NCBI RefSeq assembly: GCF_001280255.1
Contig: NZ_LHCI01000106.1
Location: 800,274-864,273, forward strand
Origin: Thermus aquaticus
GTDB lineage: Bacteria > Deinococcota > Deinococci > Deinococcales > Thermaceae
Length of the DNA stretch: 64,000 nt
Direction of reading: 5' to 3'
In this document: positions 18,850 to 27,807 of the stretch, one piece after another
Layout of the letters: each line of letters starts with the position of its first letter
How positions within the stretch are numbered: position 1 is the first letter of the stretch
Translations under genes and position numbers: made by a program
Notes under the pieces: model-generated
What the model was told of the DNA's origin: nothing
Databases searched by the model: none
Seen by the model: the letters and a program-made list of their open reading frames with translations, nothing else

Positions 18850-20193
18850 ATGATGAGACCCCCACTGAAGTTCCTGCCCCTACTCCTGGGCTTGGCCCTG
18901 GCCGCCCCTTCCCTGGAGAAGGCGGAGGCCCTTCTGAAGGCCGGGGATTACGAGAAGGCCGCCTTGGCCTACGAGGAGGTTCTGGCCCGGGACTACGGCC
19001 TCTTTGAGGCCCACCTGGGCCTGGGGGTGGTCCTCTTTCGGGCGGGGCGCCTCGAGGAGGCCCGCTTCGCCTTTGATCAGATGACCCGGGTCTTCCCCGA
19101 CCGCTACGAGGGCCACTTCAACCTGGGCCAGGTCTACCTGCGCCTGGGCAAGCCCGCCGAGGCGGTGGAGGCCTTCCAGAAGGCGGTTTCCTTAAGGCCC
19201 ACGGAGGAGGCCTACCTGGGCCTGGCGGCCGCCCTTACCCAGGCGGGAAGGGCCAAGGAGGCGGCCGAAGCCCTGAAGAAGGGTTTTACTAGCGAGCGAA
19301 GCCCCGCCTACCGCCTGGCCCTAGCCCAGGCCCTCTACGCCGCTGGCAGCCGGGCCGAGGCGGTCCCTGTCCTCTACGGCCTTCTGAACCAGGACCCCAA
19401 GCGGGCCGAGGCCTGGGAGCTCCTGGCCCGCATCCTGGCGGAGGAGGGCCTGAAGGAAAGGGCCCTGCGGGAGCTGGACCGGGGTCTAGCCCAGGTGGAG
19501 GGCAAGCCCAGGGCCAGGCTTCTTCTCCGCAAGGCCCTTCTTTCCCAAAACCCCGAGCCCCTCCTCAAGGAGGCCTATGCCCTGGACCCCGCCCTCTGGG
19601 AGGCGGCCTTCCTCTTGGGCCAGGCCAGGCTCCGGGCGGGGGACGCCCGGGGAGCCCTGCCCCACCTCCTGGCCGCCTACCGGGCGAGCCCCGAGCCCGA
19701 GGTGGCCCTGGCCCTGGCCGCCGCCTACCTGAAGCTTGGGGACCACAAGAACGCCTACCGCTACGCCGGCGAGGCCGGTCCCCCGGGAACCTTCCTCCAG
19801 GCCCAGGCCGCCTACGCCCTGGGCAAAAAGGAGGAGGCCCTAAAGCTTTTGGAGGGGAATGAAACCCCTGAGGCCCAGGCCCTTCGGGGGAGCATCCTCT
19901 TGGAGCTGGGCTGGGCGGAGGAGGCCGTGGCCCTCCTCCGGCCCCTCTACGAGGCGGGGCGGGACCCCAGGGTGGGGAGCAACCTGGCCGCCGGGCTTGT
20001 GGCCCTGAAGCGGTACGGCGAGGCCGAGCTGGTCCTGCGGGAGGTTCTGGCCCGCCTTCCTAGGGAAGCCTCCGCCTGGTACAACCTGGGCCTGGCCCTA
20101 AAGGCCCTGGGCCGGGACGGGGAGGCGGAGCGGGCCCTTAGGCAGGCCGCCGCCCTGGGCTCCAAGGAGGCCCAGGGCCTTCTTGGGAGGTAG
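18850..20193 (+). CDS. Secreted or periplasmic TPR-repeat protein
   Basis: 447 residues from the ATG at 18850, chosen because GGAGG lies 5 bases upstream. An in-frame TTG at 18838 lies inside that site. A signal peptide (PLKFLPLLLGLALAAP) precedes about ten TPR units with the A-x-x-x-Y/F-x-x-x-L pattern, such as GDYEKAALAYEEVLARD, and ends with WYNLGLALKALGRDGEAERALRQA. It is a scaffold for protein-protein contacts outside the membrane. The SPOR gene follows within 1 base, hinting at an envelope or division role (inference). Confidence 0.85.
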   Translation: MMRPPLKFLPLLLGLALAAPSLEKAEALLKAGDYEKAALAYEEVLARDYGLFEAHLGLGVVLFRAGRLEEARFAFDQMTRVFPDRYEGHFNLGQVYLRLGKPAEAVEAFQKAVSLRPTEEAYLGLAAALTQAGRAKEAAEALKKGFTSERSPAYRLALAQALYAAGSRAEAVPVLYGLLNQDPKRAEAWELLARILAEEGLKERALRELDRGLAQVEGKPRARLLLRKALLSQNPEPLLKEAYALDPALWEAAFLLGQARLRAGDARGALPHLLAAYRASPEPEVALALAAAYLKLGDHKNAYRYAGEAGPPGTFLQAQAAYALGKKEEALKLLEGNETPEAQALRGSILLELGWAEEAVALLRPLYEAGRDPRVGSNLAAGLVALKRYGEAELVLREVLARLPREASAWYNLGLALKALGRDGEAERALRQAAALGSKEAQGLLGR

Positions 20194-20194
20194 G

Positions 20195-20986
20195 ATGCGC
20201 TGGTTACGGGAGAACTGGCTGGACGCCCTCATCTTTCTCCTGATCGCTCTGGTGGCGGCGGGGATCGTCCTCTACCTGACCGGCATCAACCCCTTCGCCC
20301 GGCCCCAGGCGGCCTCGCCCCCCCCGGTTCCCCAGGTCCAGCCCCCTTCGTCCCAGGCCCCGGCGTCCCCAAGCCCGGCCCCGGAGGAGGCCAAGCCCCC
20401 TGAGCCCGTGGTGATGGTGATACCCCTGCCCCAGGCCCCCTCGGAAGCGGTGCCCCAGCCCGCCCCGGCGGCCAAGCCAAAGGCGGCCCAGGAGGCCAAG
20501 CCCAAGCCCGCCGAGCCCACCCAGGCCCCGCCCAAGGCGCCAGCGCCGGGGGGAAGCTACCGCGTGGCCGTGGGCGCCTTCGCCAACCCGGAAAACGCCC
20601 TCAAGCTTTCCCGGGAGCTTTCGGCCAAAGGGTACCCGGCCCGCCTCGAGGCCAGCGGGAACCTGACCCGGGTGGTGGTGGGCCCCTACGCCAGCGAGGC
20701 CGAGGCCAGGCGGGTGGCCGAGGCACTAAAGGCCTACGGGGCCCGGGTCTACCGGGGGGAGGCCCCGGCGCCCCAGGAGGGGAGGCTTTACCTCCAGGTG
20801 GGGGCCTTCCAGAAGGAGGAGAACGCCCTGGCCCTGGCGGGGAAGCTGAAGGAGGTGGGGCTTCCTGTGGTCCTGGTGAAGGACGGGGTCTACCGGGTGC
20901 GGGTGGGCCCGGTCTCCCCCGAGGAAAAGGAAGCCGTGAAGGCCAAGGTAGCCGCCCTGGGCCTCGAGGCCGTGGAGGTGCCATGA
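20195..20986 (+). CDS. SPOR-domain membrane protein
   Basis: 263 residues from the ATG at 20195 after CTTGGGAGGTAGG. One transmembrane helix (about 11-30) is followed by a Pro/Ala-rich spacer (about 35-125) and two SPOR repeats (about 128-195 and 205-263; compare YRVAVGAFANPENALKLSREL and LYLQVGAFQKEENALALAGKL). SPOR domains bind denuded peptidoglycan at division septa. The stop overlaps the rex ATG by 4 bases. Confidence 0.88.
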   Translation: MRWLRENWLDALIFLLIALVAAGIVLYLTGINPFARPQAASPPPVPQVQPPSSQAPASPSPAPEEAKPPEPVVMVIPLPQAPSEAVPQPAPAAKPKAAQEAKPKPAEPTQAPPKAPAPGGSYRVAVGAFANPENALKLSRELSAKGYPARLEASGNLTRVVVGPYASEAEARRVAEALKAYGARVYRGEAPAPQEGRLYLQVGAFQKEENALALAGKLKEVGLPVVLVKDGVYRVRVGPVSPEEKEAVKAKVAALGLEAVEVP

Positions 20987-21618
20987 AGGTTCCCAGCGCC
21001 GCCATCAGCCGCCTCATCACCTACCTGCGCATCCTGGAGGAGCTGGAGGCCAAGGGCATCCACCGCACCAGCTCGGAGCAGTTGGCGGAGGAGGCCCAGG
21101 TGACCGCCTTCCAGGTGCGCAAGGACCTCTCCTACTTCGGCTCCTACGGCACCCGGGGGGTGGGGTACACCGTGCCCGTCCTCAAGCGGGAACTGCGCCA
21201 CATCCTGGGCCTGAACCGCAGGTGGGGCCTCGCCATCGTGGGCATGGGCCGCCTGGGGAGCGCCCTCGCCGACTACCCCGGCTTTGGCGAGACCTTTGAG
21301 CTTCGGGGCTTCTTTGACGTGGACCCGGAGAAGATCGGCAAGCCCGTGGGAAGGGGGGTCATTGAGCCCATGGAGGCCCTCCCCCAGAGGGTCCCGGGCC
21401 GGATAGAGATCGCCCTCCTCACCGTCCCCCGGGAGGCGGCCCAGGAGGCGGCGGACCAGCTGGTGCGGGCGGGGATCAAGGGCATCCTCAACTTCGCTCC
21501 GGTGGTCCTCGAGGTGCCCAAAGAGGTAGCGGTGGAGAACGTGGACTTCCTGGCTGGACTTACCCGGCTGGCTTTCTTTATACTGAACCCCAAGTGGGGA
21601 GAGGAGATGATGGGATGA
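20983..21618 (+). CDS. rex: Redox-sensing transcriptional repressor Rex
   Basis: 211 residues. The N-terminal winged helix (about 1-80) contains AQVTAFQVRKDLSYFGSYGTRGVGY, the Rex DNA-recognition signature. The Rossmann domain follows with IVGMGRLGSALADYPGF binding NAD(H), then FFDVDPEKIG. Rex dissociates from DNA when NADH is high. Overlap with the SPOR gene upstream and the lipoprotein downstream suggests an operon. No Rex operator was recognised. Confidence 0.95.
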   Translation: MKVPSAAISRLITYLRILEELEAKGIHRTSSEQLAEEAQVTAFQVRKDLSYFGSYGTRGVGYTVPVLKRELRHILGLNRRWGLAIVGMGRLGSALADYPGFGETFELRGFFDVDPEKIGKPVGRGVIEPMEALPQRVPGRIEIALLTVPREAAQEAADQLVRAGIKGILNFAPVVLEVPKEVAVENVDFLAGLTRLAFFILNPKWGEEMMG

Positions 21619-22136
21619 GGGGGTGGTATATGTACAAGCTTTGGTTCAGTGCACTTGTTCTTCTGGTGTTTTTGGTTGGATGTGGGCAGATCTTTTTTAA
21701 CCCAGAGCCTTACCGCGTCAGCCTGAACCCCCCGCAGCTGGGCTACGAGGTAGATGACCAGGGGCGGATAACCGTCGTGGGGAACAACGCTGTGGTGGAG
21801 GTGGCCCCCGGCGCTCCCGAGGGGGTGTTGGAGCGCTACGAGTATGTATACATGGACGACAGCGGGAATGAAGTACTGCCGGGGGCTTCCCTAGGGAGTG
21901 GCTCGGTGGGCCTTCCTTTCCCCTCAGGTCGGGAGGTGGTGGACGGGCAGGTGGTGTTCAAGTGGGCCCGGTCTGAGCCTTTCCGCTTCTCCCTGGATGG
22001 CTCTGTGGCTGCCGAGCATTTGCGCCAGGGAGCTCCTCTCAACTGGCGTGCTCGGGTTACCTGGTATGCCCGGCTCACAAACGGGGAAGAGAAATCCTGG
22101 ACCCAGGAATATCAGATCAAGTTCCCCTTAAAATGA
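21615..22136 (+). CDS. Small lipoprotein of unknown function
   Basis: 173 residues from the ATG at 21615, which overlaps the rex TGA and follows GAGAGGAG. ATG 21630, after AGGGGGTGG, is an alternative. The signal peptide ends in a lipobox (LVFLVGC), so it is a lipoprotein. The rest (NPEPYRVSLNPPQLGYEV ... WARVTWYA-like) looks beta-rich and has no recognised domain. Codon use is clearly less GC3-rich than in rex, and the gene forms a low-GC block with the next one. Confidence 0.75.
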   Translation: MRGWYMYKLWFSALVLLVFLVGCGQIFFNPEPYRVSLNPPQLGYEVDDQGRITVVGNNAVVEVAPGAPEGVLERYEYVYMDDSGNEVLPGASLGSGSVGLPFPSGREVVDGQVVFKWARSEPFRFSLDGSVAAEHLRQGAPLNWRARVTWYARLTNGEEKSWTQEYQIKFPLK

Positions 22137-22149
22137 GAGGGAGGGCGGG

Positions 22150-23700
22150 ATGTTGAAATGGCTACGGTGGGGGTTGTTGTTGGGCCTTTTAGGGCTTCTT
22201 TTCGGCTGCAACTGGCAAGGAGCCCAGTCTTCGGACACAAGTTCTCGCGTGTCTTTAGGGATCAGCCGTCCCGCGCAGGGTGTCTTCACTAATGACTTGA
22301 GTGTTGAGGTCAGAGTCTCGGCCACGGGGGCTACCGTAACCCAGGTTACCTTGGTATATAGGGGAGAAACTAGCGGTTCTTTCCTCCTTACTTCCCAGCG
22401 CGGCGTTTGGGTTGGACAGCTGCCCGACACGCTGCCCTCAGGCCAATACGCCCTGAAAGCCGAAGCCAGGTTGCAGGGAGGTGGGGCGGCGATTAGTAGC
22501 TCAGAAGTTACCTTCACCTTGGACCGTGAACCTCCTGAAATATCCATACTAGAGCCTCCTCCGTCCCCTCTAGCTCATGGTTCAGCTTCTATACGCATAA
22601 GGGCAAGCGATAGATTATCTGGAATTCAAGAGGTTTTTCTACAGCAAGGAAACGATGTAGTTGCGAGGGGGACCCTCCTTGAGGCTGATGAGTATAGGCT
22701 AACCCTGGATGTCGGCACCTTGCGGGAGGGGGTTCCTTTTTCTGTGGTTGCCAAGGACCGGGCCGGGAATGAAAGGCGCGAGCCCTTAAACCTCGTAGTG
22801 GACCGGCAGGCGCCCACGGTGGTGTGGCGGCGGCCGGCGGACGGGGCGCAGGTGTCGGGCACGGTGACGTTGGAGGTGGAGGCCACGGACAACGTGGGCG
22901 TGGCGAAGGTGGAGTTCTTCGCTGGGTCCACGAAGCTTGGGGAGGCCACCTCGGCGCCCTACACCTTTAGCTGGGACACCACGGGGTATCCCGACGGCCC
23001 GGTGACCCTGAAGGCCCGGGCGGTGGACGCGGCGGGGAACGCCGCGGAGGCCACCTTGCAGGTGACGGTGGCCAATGCCCCGGAGATTTACTGGGTGAAC
23101 CCGGCAGCGAATGGGCTGGTGGCAGGTTTTGTTCTCCTTGAGGCGGAAGTGCGGGCTCTTCGGAGTGTGGATAGGGTAGAGTTCTACTTCGGGTCTAGCC
23201 TGGATAGCCTTAGTAAGATACCGGGCACGCCTACTGTTAGCGGTTCGCTCTATAGCTTGGGGTGGGATGTTCTTCGGGTTACCCCTGGGGTTTACTTCCT
23301 GAAGGCCGTGGTGATTGATGTGGCCGGGGCACGGAGTGAGGCGGTGATCCCGGTACAGGTGGGTTCGGCTTTTGTCCTGGACAGTCCTTCCGACGGGGAC
23401 CAGGTGGGCCCCGGCGCAAACCGCGCTATCGTAGCGGTAACGGTTGGCGTGAGGGGGACCTTGCCTCCTGGGGTTTCCATAAACCGGGTAGACATCTACA
23501 TCAATGGCTATTTGGCGGGGACTGCGGCAAGGCAAACAGCGACCGACGGCTCTGAGGTCTATGTGTTTTCCTGGGATACGCGAATTTCTTTACCTGGGCA
23601 TGATCCCACTGCTTCTGGGGATAGGGTAATCACGGCGCGGGTGTACTACACGGGTGAAGATACGTTCACGAATGGCGTAAGGGTTCTGTACTTGCCTTAG
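22150..23700 (+). CDS. Lipoprotein with tandem Ig-like modules
   Basis: 516 residues. The signal peptide ends in the lipobox LLFGC. About five beta-sandwich modules follow, near residues 30-120, 125-217, 218-314, 315-405 and 406-516. Several carry the bacterial Ig-type pattern DRxAP ... S-G-x-V-x-L-x-V-x-A-x-D-x-x-G-V-x-K-V, with YTFSWDTTGYPDG in the third. It is likely a surface adhesion or matrix protein. Modules 1-2 and 4-5 use AT-richer codons, whereas module 3 (22801-23090) has typical GC3-rich Thermus codons, so the gene is mosaic. RBS GAGAGGGAGGGCGGG. Confidence 0.82.
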   Translation: MLKWLRWGLLLGLLGLLFGCNWQGAQSSDTSSRVSLGISRPAQGVFTNDLSVEVRVSATGATVTQVTLVYRGETSGSFLLTSQRGVWVGQLPDTLPSGQYALKAEARLQGGGAAISSSEVTFTLDREPPEISILEPPPSPLAHGSASIRIRASDRLSGIQEVFLQQGNDVVARGTLLEADEYRLTLDVGTLREGVPFSVVAKDRAGNERREPLNLVVDRQAPTVVWRRPADGAQVSGTVTLEVEATDNVGVAKVEFFAGSTKLGEATSAPYTFSWDTTGYPDGPVTLKARAVDAAGNAAEATLQVTVANAPEIYWVNPAANGLVAGFVLLEAEVRALRSVDRVEFYFGSSLDSLSKIPGTPTVSGSLYSLGWDVLRVTPGVYFLKAVVIDVAGARSEAVIPVQVGSAFVLDSPSDGDQVGPGANRAIVAVTVGVRGTLPPGVSINRVDIYINGYLAGTAARQTATDGSEVYVFSWDTRISLPGHDPTASGDRVITARVYYTGEDTFTNGVRVLYLP

Positions 23701-23714
23701 CAAAGGCTTGTAGT

Positions 23715-23739
23715 GGGGCCCCGAGAGTATCGGGGCCCC
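23715..23739 (+). terminator. Perfect GC-rich hairpin after the Ig-like lipoprotein
   Basis: GGGGCCCCGA (23715-23724) pairs perfectly with TCGGGGCCCC (23730-23739) across a 5-base loop, 14 bases after the stop codon. No T run follows; the -10 box of the next gene begins 6 bases later. The position argues against starting the polyprenyl synthase at the upstream in-frame GTG 23713. Confidence 0.65.
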
Positions 23740-23745
23740 TGGCCT

Positions 23746-23751
23746 TATACT
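23746..23751 (+). promoter_or_regulatory. -10 box for the polyprenyl synthase gene
   Basis: TATACT, 6 bases before the GTG at 23758, immediately downstream of the hairpin at 23715-23739. Confidence 0.55.
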
Positions 23752-23757
23752 CAGGGG

Positions 23758-24705
23758 GTGGTCAAGCCCCTGCCCCTCGAGGCCAAGCTCGCCGCCTTTG
23801 AAGAGGCCCTTTCGGAGCTGGTGCGCTCGGAGGTCCTCTTCGTTCGGCTCATCCACCAGGACCTGGTGACCGCTGGGGGAAAGCGCATCCGCCCAAGGCT
23901 CGTCTTCCTGGCCTCGGGGGCCGTTGGGGGTGCCCCCTTTGAGCTGGAGCTGGCCCTGGCGGTGGAGCTCCTCCACTCCGCCACCCTCCTCCACGACGAC
24001 CTCATTGACGAGGCGGAGCTCAGGCGGGGGAAGGAGGCCGCCTACCGCCGCTACGGCAACGCGGTGAGCGTTCTCTCCGGGGACTTTCTCCTCTCCCGAC
24101 TCCTCCACGTGGTGGCCAAAACGGGAAGCCTGGAGCTAGTGGAGGCCTTCGCCGAGACGGCCCGGGTTCTGGCCGAGGGGGAGGTCCTGCAGTTCCAGGT
24201 GGCCGCCCTGGAGGACTACTCCCTGGAAAACTACGAAAGAATCATCACCGCCAAGACCGCCGCCCTCATGGCCCTGGCCACGGAGGGCCCCGCCCTGCTG
24301 AAGGGCCTTAAGGGGCCGTGGCGGGAGGCCCTCAGGCGCTTCGGCCTCCTCTACGGCCAGGCCTTCCAGATGCGGGACGACTACCTGGACCTCATGGGAA
24401 GCCCCGAGGCCTTGGGCAAGCCCGTGGGCGGGGACGTGCGGGAGGGCAAGGCCACCCTCCTCACCCTCCTCCTCATGGAGCGCTTCCCCGAGGTGAGGGC
24501 CATCCTCAAAAGGCGGGGCGGGGAGGCGGGGGATCTGGAGCGGCTCAGGGCCTTAGCCCGGGAAAGCGGGGTGGCGGAGGAGGTGGAGGCCCGGATCCGG
24601 GAGCGAGCCCTTCTGGCGGCGGAGGCCCTGGACCCCCTTCCCGACTCCCCCTACAAGGAGGCCCTGAGGGACCTGGCCCTGGCCGAAGGGAAGAGGCTCG
24701 CCTAG
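23758..24705 (+). CDS. Polyprenyl diphosphate synthase (trans type)
   Basis: 315 residues from the GTG at 23758. Both Asp-rich motifs are present: LLHDDLIDEAELRRG (DDxxD) and FQMRDDYLDLMG (DDxxD), along with GGKRIRPRLV for the diphosphate-binding Arg. It condenses isopentenyl diphosphate onto allylic primers, probably making the octaprenyl- or heptaprenyl-type side chain of menaquinone; the chain length is not readable here. The upstream extension to 23713 would cover a terminator hairpin and a -10 box and is rejected. Confidence 0.93.
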   Translation: MVKPLPLEAKLAAFEEALSELVRSEVLFVRLIHQDLVTAGGKRIRPRLVFLASGAVGGAPFELELALAVELLHSATLLHDDLIDEAELRRGKEAAYRRYGNAVSVLSGDFLLSRLLHVVAKTGSLELVEAFAETARVLAEGEVLQFQVAALEDYSLENYERIITAKTAALMALATEGPALLKGLKGPWREALRRFGLLYGQAFQMRDDYLDLMGSPEALGKPVGGDVREGKATLLTLLLMERFPEVRAILKRRGGEAGDLERLRALARESGVAEEVEARIRERALLAAEALDPLPDSPYKEALRDLALAEGKRLA

Positions 24706-24708
24706 GGG

Positions 24709-24714
24709 TATAAT
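24709..24714 (+). promoter_or_regulatory. -10 box for gdhA
   Basis: A perfect TATAAT between the polyprenyl synthase stop and gdhA. The leader to the ATG at 24730 would be about 9 bases (GTGAGAGC before ATG). Confidence 0.6.
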
Positions 24715-24729
24715 CCCCTCGGTGAGAGC

Positions 24730-25989
24730 ATGGCCATCCCCGCGTACCGCCCCCCAGACGACCCTGGCCTTTGGGACGCCTTCCTGGAGCGTTTGGAGAA
24801 AACCCTGAAGGTGGCGAAGATCCACCCCACCACGGTGGAGTATCTGGCCCACCCCAAGAGGCTGGTCACCGTGTCCCTGCCCGTGGTCATGGACGACGGC
24901 AAGGTGCGGGTCTTCCAGGGCTACCGGGTGGTCCACGACATCGCCCGGGGGCCCGCCAAAGGGGGGGTGCGCCTCCACCCCTCGGTCACCCTGGGGCAGA
25001 CGGCGGGCCTGGCCGCCTGGATGACCCTGAAGGCGGCCGTCTACGACCTGCCCTTTGGGGGCGCGGCGGGCGGGGTGGCCGTGGACCCCAAGGCCCTTTC
25101 CAAGCGGGAGCTGGAGCGGCTGGTGCGGCGCTACACCGCCGAGCTCGTCAACCTGATCGGCCCCGACATGGACATCCTGGGCCCCGATGTGGGCACGGAC
25201 CAACAGACCATGGCCTGGATCATGGACACCTACTCCATGACCGTGGGCTCCACGGTGCCCGGGGTGGTCACGGGGAAGCCCCACGCCCTGGGGGGCACCG
25301 AGGGCCGGGACGACGCCGCCGGGTACGGGGTGGCCCGGGTCCTCCTGGAGCTGGCGGGGAGGCGGGGCCTTCCCCTCGAGGGGGCCCGGGTGGCCGTGCA
25401 GGGCTTCGGCCAGGTGGGGGGCACCTTCGCCCTGCACGCCGCCGCCTTGGGGCTCAAGGTGGTGGCGGTCTCCACCTCCCGGGGGGCCATGTACCAGGAG
25501 GAGGGCCTTCCCGTGGAGGCGGTGCTCCGCCACTACGAGGCCACGGGGGAGCTTCCCCGCTACGACCTCGCCGCCGAGGAGCTCTTCGCCCTACCCGTGG
25601 ACTACCTGGTCCTGGCGGCCCTCGAGGGGGGCCTGGACGGGGAGGGGGCCAAGGCGGTCCAGGCCCGGGCGGTCCTGGAGGCCGCCAACTTCGGCCTCAC
25701 CCCCGAGGCGGAGGCCTACCTCCTGGGCAAAGGCGTTCTGGTGGTCCCCGACCTCCTCACCGGGGGCGGGGGGCTTTTGGCAGGCTATCTGGAATGGGTG
25801 CAGGACCTCAACATGTTCTTCTGGAGCGAGGAGGAGGTGCGGCAACGCTTCGCCAAGAGCGTGGCCAAGGCGGTGGCCGAGGTGTGCGCCAGGGCGGAGG
25901 CCCTTGGGGGCGACCTGCGCACCGGGGCCCTGGCCCTGGCCCTGGAGAGGCTCAACGAGGCCACCCGGCTTCGCGGCGTGTACCCCTAA
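24730..25989 (+). CDS. gdhA: Glutamate dehydrogenase regulatory subunit GdhA
   Basis: 419 residues of the Glu/Leu/Phe/Val dehydrogenase family: substrate domain (1 to about 190) and NAD(P)-binding domain (about 200-390, VQGFGQVGGTFALHAAALG). The substrate-contacting Lys of [10 protein letters not shown] and the Asp of GPDVGTD remain. The catalytic Lys of the GGGKGG loop is replaced by Ala (GGAAGG, A113). In T. thermophilus GdhA is known as the regulatory partner of GdhB in a leucine-activated hetero-complex, and the missing Lys fits that. gdhB follows after 9 bases. Confidence 0.9.
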   Translation: MAIPAYRPPDDPGLWDAFLERLEKTLKVAKIHPTTVEYLAHPKRLVTVSLPVVMDDGKVRVFQGYRVVHDIARGPAKGGVRLHPSVTLGQTAGLAAWMTLKAAVYDLPFGGAAGGVAVDPKALSKRELERLVRRYTAELVNLIGPDMDILGPDVGTDQQTMAWIMDTYSMTVGSTVPGVVTGKPHALGGTEGRDDAAGYGVARVLLELAGRRGLPLEGARVAVQGFGQVGGTFALHAAALGLKVVAVSTSRGAMYQEEGLPVEAVLRHYEATGELPRYDLAAEELFALPVDYLVLAALEGGLDGEGAKAVQARAVLEAANFGLTPEAEAYLLGKGVLVVPDLLTGGGGLLAGYLEWVQDLNMFFWSEEEVRQRFAKSVAKAVAEVCARAEALGGDLRTGALALALERLNEATRLRGVYP

Positions 25990-25998
25990 GGAGCGCGT

Positions 25999-27273
25999 AT
26001 GAAGAGCGAACCCCTTTCCTACCTGGGCAAGGACGGCGGACCCTGGGAGATCTTCACGGAGCAGGTGGACCGGGTCATCCCCTACCTGGGGCGGCTCGCC
26101 CCCTTGGCGGAGAGCCTCAAGCGGCCCAAACGCATCCTGATCGTGGACGTGCCCATCCACCTGGACGACGGCACCGTGGCCCACTTTGAGGGTTACCGGG
26201 TGCACCACAACACCGCCCGGGGGCCGGCCAAGGGCGGGGTGCGCTACCATCCCGAGGTGACTCTCTCCGAGGTCATGGCCCTGGCCGCCTGGATGACCAT
26301 AAAAAACGCCGCCGTGGGCCTGCCCTATGGCGGGGGCAAGGGCGGCATCCGGGTTGACCCCAAGAAGCTCTCTAGCCACGAGCTGGAGCGCCTCACCCGC
26401 CGCTACACCTCGGAGATCGGCATCCTGCTGGGGCCCGACCGGGACATCCCCGCTCCCGACGTGAACACCGGAGAGCGGGAGATGGCCTGGATGATGGACA
26501 CCTTCTCCATGAACGTGGGCCGCACCGTCCCCGGGGTGGTGACGGGGAAGCCCATCGCCCTGGGGGGCTCTTTGGGCCGAAGGGACGCCACGGGGCGGGG
26601 AGTCTTCGTGACCGCCGCCGCGGCCGCCGCCAAGATCGGCCTTCCCGTGGAGGGGAGCCGGGTCATCCTCCAAGGCTTCGGCAACGTGGGGAGCGCCGCC
26701 GCCCGCGCCTTCCACGACCACGGGGCCAGGGTCATCGCCGTACAGGACCACACGGGCACCATTTACAACGAGGCGGGCATTGACCCCTACGACCTGGCCC
26801 GCTACGTGGCCGAGATGGGGGGCGTGCGGGGCTACCCCAAGGCGGAGCCCCTGCCTAACCCCGAGTTCTGGGCCCTCCCCACCGAGTTCCTCATCCCCGC
26901 CGCTTTGGAGAAGCAGATCACCGAGCACAACGCCTGGCGCATCCAGGCCCGCATCGTGGCCGAGGGGGCCAACGGCCCCACCACCCCCGCCGCCGACGAC
27001 ATCCTCCAGGAGAAGGGGGTCCTGGTGGTGCCGGACGTGATCGCCAACGCCGGGGGCGTGACCGTGAGCTACTTTGAGTGGGTCCAGGACTTCAACTCCT
27101 ACTTCTGGACCGAGGAGGAGATCAACGCCCGCCTGGAGAGGGTCCTTAGGAACGCCTTTGAGGCGGTGTGGCAGGTGGCGGAGGAGAAGAAGATCTCCCT
27201 GCGCACCGCCGCCTACGTGGTGGCGGCCACCCGGGTCCTCGAGGCCCGGGCCCTCCGGGGGCTTTACCCTTAG
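25999..27273 (+). CDS. gdhB: Glutamate dehydrogenase catalytic subunit GdhB
   Basis: 424 residues with all catalytic features: [13 protein letters not shown], the PYGGGKGGI loop with catalytic K114, the APDVNTG Asp, and the dinucleotide site [20 protein letters not shown]. It converts glutamate to 2-oxoglutarate and ammonia. It is the active partner of the adjacent gdhA product, and the close spacing supports co-expression. The ATG follows AAGGAGCGCGT. Confidence 0.95.
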   Translation: MKSEPLSYLGKDGGPWEIFTEQVDRVIPYLGRLAPLAESLKRPKRILIVDVPIHLDDGTVAHFEGYRVHHNTARGPAKGGVRYHPEVTLSEVMALAAWMTIKNAAVGLPYGGGKGGIRVDPKKLSSHELERLTRRYTSEIGILLGPDRDIPAPDVNTGEREMAWMMDTFSMNVGRTVPGVVTGKPIALGGSLGRRDATGRGVFVTAAAAAAKIGLPVEGSRVILQGFGNVGSAAARAFHDHGARVIAVQDHTGTIYNEAGIDPYDLARYVAEMGGVRGYPKAEPLPNPEFWALPTEFLIPAALEKQITEHNAWRIQARIVAEGANGPTTPAADDILQEKGVLVVPDVIANAGGVTVSYFEWVQDFNSYFWTEEEINARLERVLRNAFEAVWQVAEEKKISLRTAAYVVAATRVLEARALRGLYP

Positions 27274-27276
27274 GGT

Positions 27277-27807
27277 GTGGACTGGCCCCGCTATGGCCGC
27301 GTGGTCCTGAAGCCCTTCTCCTCGGGGCTCACCGAGGAGGAGTGGAAGGGGCTTTACGAGACCTTCCGCGACCCCGAGGTCGCCGAGTGGAACGGCTCAA
27401 GCCCCCTGCGCACCCCCTTTTGGCTCTTCAAGCGCTTCGTCCTGGCCGAGACCAAACGCAAGGACCGCTTGGCCTTTATCGTTTTGGACGAGAAGGGGGA
27501 GTACCTGGGAACGGTGGAGCTTTACGACATCCTCCCCGGGGAGCAGGCCACCTTGGGCATCCTGATCGGCCGCAAGGACCGCTGGGGGCAGGGCTACGGC
27601 ACCGAGGCGGTGCGGGCCCTCTTGGCCTACGCCTTTGGCCCCCTGGGCCTCAAGCGGGTGAGGCTCCGCACCTTCGCCCACAACCTGAGGGCCAGGCGGG
27701 CCTTTAAGAAGGCGGGCTTCCGGGAGGTGGGCCTGGGCCCCGGGCCCAAGGGAAAGGAGGACGTGTACATGGAGGTGCGCCGTGAGGATTTTGGCCCCGA
27801 GGCTTAG
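27277..27807 (+). CDS. GNAT-family N-acetyltransferase (RimJ/RimL type)
   Basis: 176 residues with a GTG start 3 bases after gdhB. The acetyl-CoA motif appears as ILIGRKDRWGQGYGTEAVRALLAYAFGPLGLKRVRLRTFAHNLRARRAFKKAGF, the classic GNAT motif A plus the N-R-A-x-x-x-x-K-x-G-F ending of the RimJ/L group. The target may be an N-terminal amine or a small molecule and cannot be determined. The 3' end overlaps the dehydrogenase gene by 26 bases. Confidence 0.88.
   Translation: MDWPRYGRVVLKPFSSGLTEEEWKGLYETFRDPEVAEWNGSSPLRTPFWLFKRFVLAETKRKDRLAFIVLDEKGEYLGTVELYDILPGEQATLGILIGRKDRWGQGYGTEAVRALLAYAFGPLGLKRVRLRTFAHNLRARRAFKKAGFREVGLGPGPKGKEDVYMEVRREDFGPEA

Noticed and set aside
23713-23757. Extended start of the polyprenyl synthase at GTG 23713
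   Set aside because: This stretch holds a perfect 10-bp hairpin and a TATACT box, so it is untranslated.
24771-26189. Long plus-strand frame inside gdhA-gdhB
   Set aside because: Out-of-frame Gly/Arg/Pro-rich translation of the two dehydrogenase genes; composition is typical of a GC-rich shadow frame.
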